From the NCBI GenBank assembly GCA_025716815.1, contig JAIXMN010000036.1, positions 248,001-312,000 on the forward strand: a stretch of 64,000 bases of DNA, given 5' to 3'. The notes beneath the pieces were generated by a model that saw only the letters and a list, made by a program, of their open reading frames with translations, ran no database searches and was not told the origin of the DNA. Position numbers and translations under genes: made by a program. This DNA is from Dichotomocladium elegans. Its lineage: Eukaryota; Mucoromycota; Mucoromycetes; Mucorales; Lichtheimiaceae. How positions within the stretch are numbered: the first letter of the stretch is position 1; each line of letters opens with the position of its first letter. This document shows, piece by piece, positions 62,354 to 64,000 of the stretch.

Positions 62354-64000
62354 ATGGTTTGGTGGAAGCGAGGAAGACTCGCATTACGTTCTGTCAGTAA
62401 TAGACGCTCGCTGTGCGGAGCAACAACGATGTCGACGACAGACCGACTCCCGAAGCGGAAAGTGGCACTTATGATTGGCTTCAATGGTACCGGATATCAA
62501 GGAATGCAGTAGTATGTTTAATTACTTTTTCACTGGGCGATTCGAGAGCATAGTGAACCAAAACAACAACAATTGGGTAGCAATCCTGCCATTCGGTCCA
62601 TTGAGCAGACTCTTTTCGAAGCTTTGTGCAAAGCAGGGGCAGTGTCAATAGACAATTCAAGTGATCCCAAAAAGGTACTTTTTCTCATCCACCCCGTTTA
62701 TTCTCCCCCAGCTGCTGCGCTCACGGCAAACACTTTGAATTTAATATAGGTTCAGTTGGTTCGGGCTGCCCGGACAGACAAAGGCGTGCATGCTGTAGGC
62801 AATCTCGTGTCGTTGAAAATGGTGATAGAAGACGGTCCGGCTATCGTCGACAAAATTAATTCTCATTTGCCTGATCAAATTAGACTCTGGGGTAAAAAAA
62901 AAAGAAAAAAGATGGAAAGCTCTCTCTCTCTCTCTCACCCAGAAATTTTTTAGGCTTCACCCGGGTCACAGGCGGTTTCCATGCAAAGAAGGCGTGTGAC
63001 GCCCGGGAATATGAGTATTGGCTCCCCAGTTTTTGCCTTATGCCACAGCCAGCTTTCTTTCAGGATCTCCTGAGTAAAAAGAGAAGATCCGAATCGGATA
63101 TCTACTTGAGGGAGGCTGATGTATACGTGGGCAATAGCTTGCCGGAACAGCTAGCGGCCAGGCATGCATTCAGGATATCTCCCCAGACTCTTGACATATT
63201 CAAGAAGATCATGGAACTCTACAAGGGCACACATAACTTTCATAACTACACCATAGGCAAGAATCCGATGGATCCCAGTGCAAAAAGGCACATGATAAAA
63301 ATTGAGGTTGACGAAGCACCAAGGTATTGCCACGGCATCGAATGGCTGTGTGTCCGCTTGCGGGGTCAAAGTTTCATGTTGCACCAAATACGAAAAATGA
63401 TAGGTTCGTGGGTTTTTGTGTGCCGAATAGTTTTCGGGGAATTTTGGGAACAAACTCGGTTAACCCAACTGGTGATATATAGCTATGGGCATTCTGGCGA
63501 CCAGAAGCGACACACCACGCTCGGTGATTCACCGTTCATTTGAGCCGGGTATTAAGATTAACATTCCCAAGGCGCCTGCGCTCGGTCTGTTGCTGGAACA
63601 ACCGTTATTCAATTCGTACAACCAATCCATTGCTCAACGGCCAGACCGCCAACCAATTCATTTTGAATATTTCAGAGTAAGCATATCGCACAACACCCAC
63701 CTCCCCCAAAAAATCTTATTACATAATACACTTTTCTGGTCATTCATTTGGCGTCGATAGGATGAAATGCAAGTCTTCAAAGAGAAGCGGATAATTGCTC
63801 AGATTTTCGATACCGAATTTCATGATAACACGTGCGTATGGTTCGAGCAAGATTGTCAGCGGTATAGATCTCCTAAACAACGCACTCGTAGGTTCGACCG
63901 ATTTTTAACTCTCATGGACGCACAGCAACAAACGGGACCCGCTTTGAATTACCTCAATAAGCAAGGCATGATTCCCGATTCAGCGGTCCTTCAACCAGAC
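62354..64000 (+). CDS. tRNA pseudouridine synthase Pus1 paralogue, mitochondrial-type start (partial)
   Basis: Paralogue of the gene at 27703, cut by the window end. An upstream ATG at 62354 is in frame with a second ATG at 62429 and adds [20 protein letters not shown], which is Arg-rich, has no acidic residue and fits a mitochondrial presequence. The core follows: [26 protein letters not shown] after the first intron, catalytic Asp in [28 protein letters not shown] and [10 protein letters not shown], then [13 protein letters not shown]. The introns sit at the same places as in the first copy. The long acidic and basic N-terminal extension of the first copy is absent. Alternative starts could give two forms, as known for mammalian PUS1. 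Confidence 0.88.

Overview
The window is nuclear DNA from a filamentous fungus, most likely an early-diverging one (Mucoromycota, probably Mucorales). Genes are split by many short GT-AG introns (about 50-90 nt). The repertoire is typically fungal: a Zn2Cys6 activator, Yap/Pap1-like bZIPs, the fused ARG5,6 polyprotein, ILV1, ARO7, an Sso-type syntaxin and a Kre9-like GPI protein. Intergenic DNA is rich in homopolymers and dinucleotide repeats. The species assignment is inference.

Layout. 0-9 kb: RasGEF, AF10-like PHD protein, GPI-anchored wall protein, small PP1-docking-like ORF. 10.7-14.6 kb: a composite transposable element with a decayed Tc1/mariner-type transposase, a nested MITE and an intact Fanzor (eukaryotic TnpB-like RNA-guided nuclease), followed by conserved hairpins. 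14.6-18.3 kb: no clear gene. 18.3-38.3 kb: a dense housekeeping block holding a PAK-like kinase, threonine deaminase, J-protein, syntaxin, PUS1, ankyrin protein, ISG12-like peptide, chorismate mutase, a probably inactive hexokinase homologue and VPS9. 38.7-42.3 kb: a second, inverted and decayed copy of the transposase-Fanzor element. 42.6-46.5 kb: two tandem bZIP paralogues. 47-50 kb: a TOM6-like microprotein, and PSMG1/PAC1 divergent from CSN7. 50.4-52.8 kb: relic DNA with a third transposon fragment. 52.8-62 kb: cytochrome P450 reductase, Zn2Cys6 factor, ARG5,6. 62.4 kb to the end: a second PUS1 with an in-frame presequence, cut by the window edge.

The item of greatest interest is the Fanzor pair. 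Both copies follow the same order on their own strand: HTH transposase, Fanzor, hairpins, AT-rich terminal repeat. They share an intron position just before the RuvC-III motif. Just past the Fanzor stop both can fold the same two hairpins although several bases differ, including paired changes. This fits a conserved guide-RNA scaffold. One Fanzor is open throughout while its companion transposase and the second copy are broken.

Second-tier items are a hexokinase homologue that has lost the catalytic Asp, two PUS1 paralogues with apparently different compartments, an ISG12/IFI27-like peptide, and tandem bZIPs with a shared C-terminal module. Exon boundaries are read by eye from GT-AG signals and homology; no search or folding program was run.
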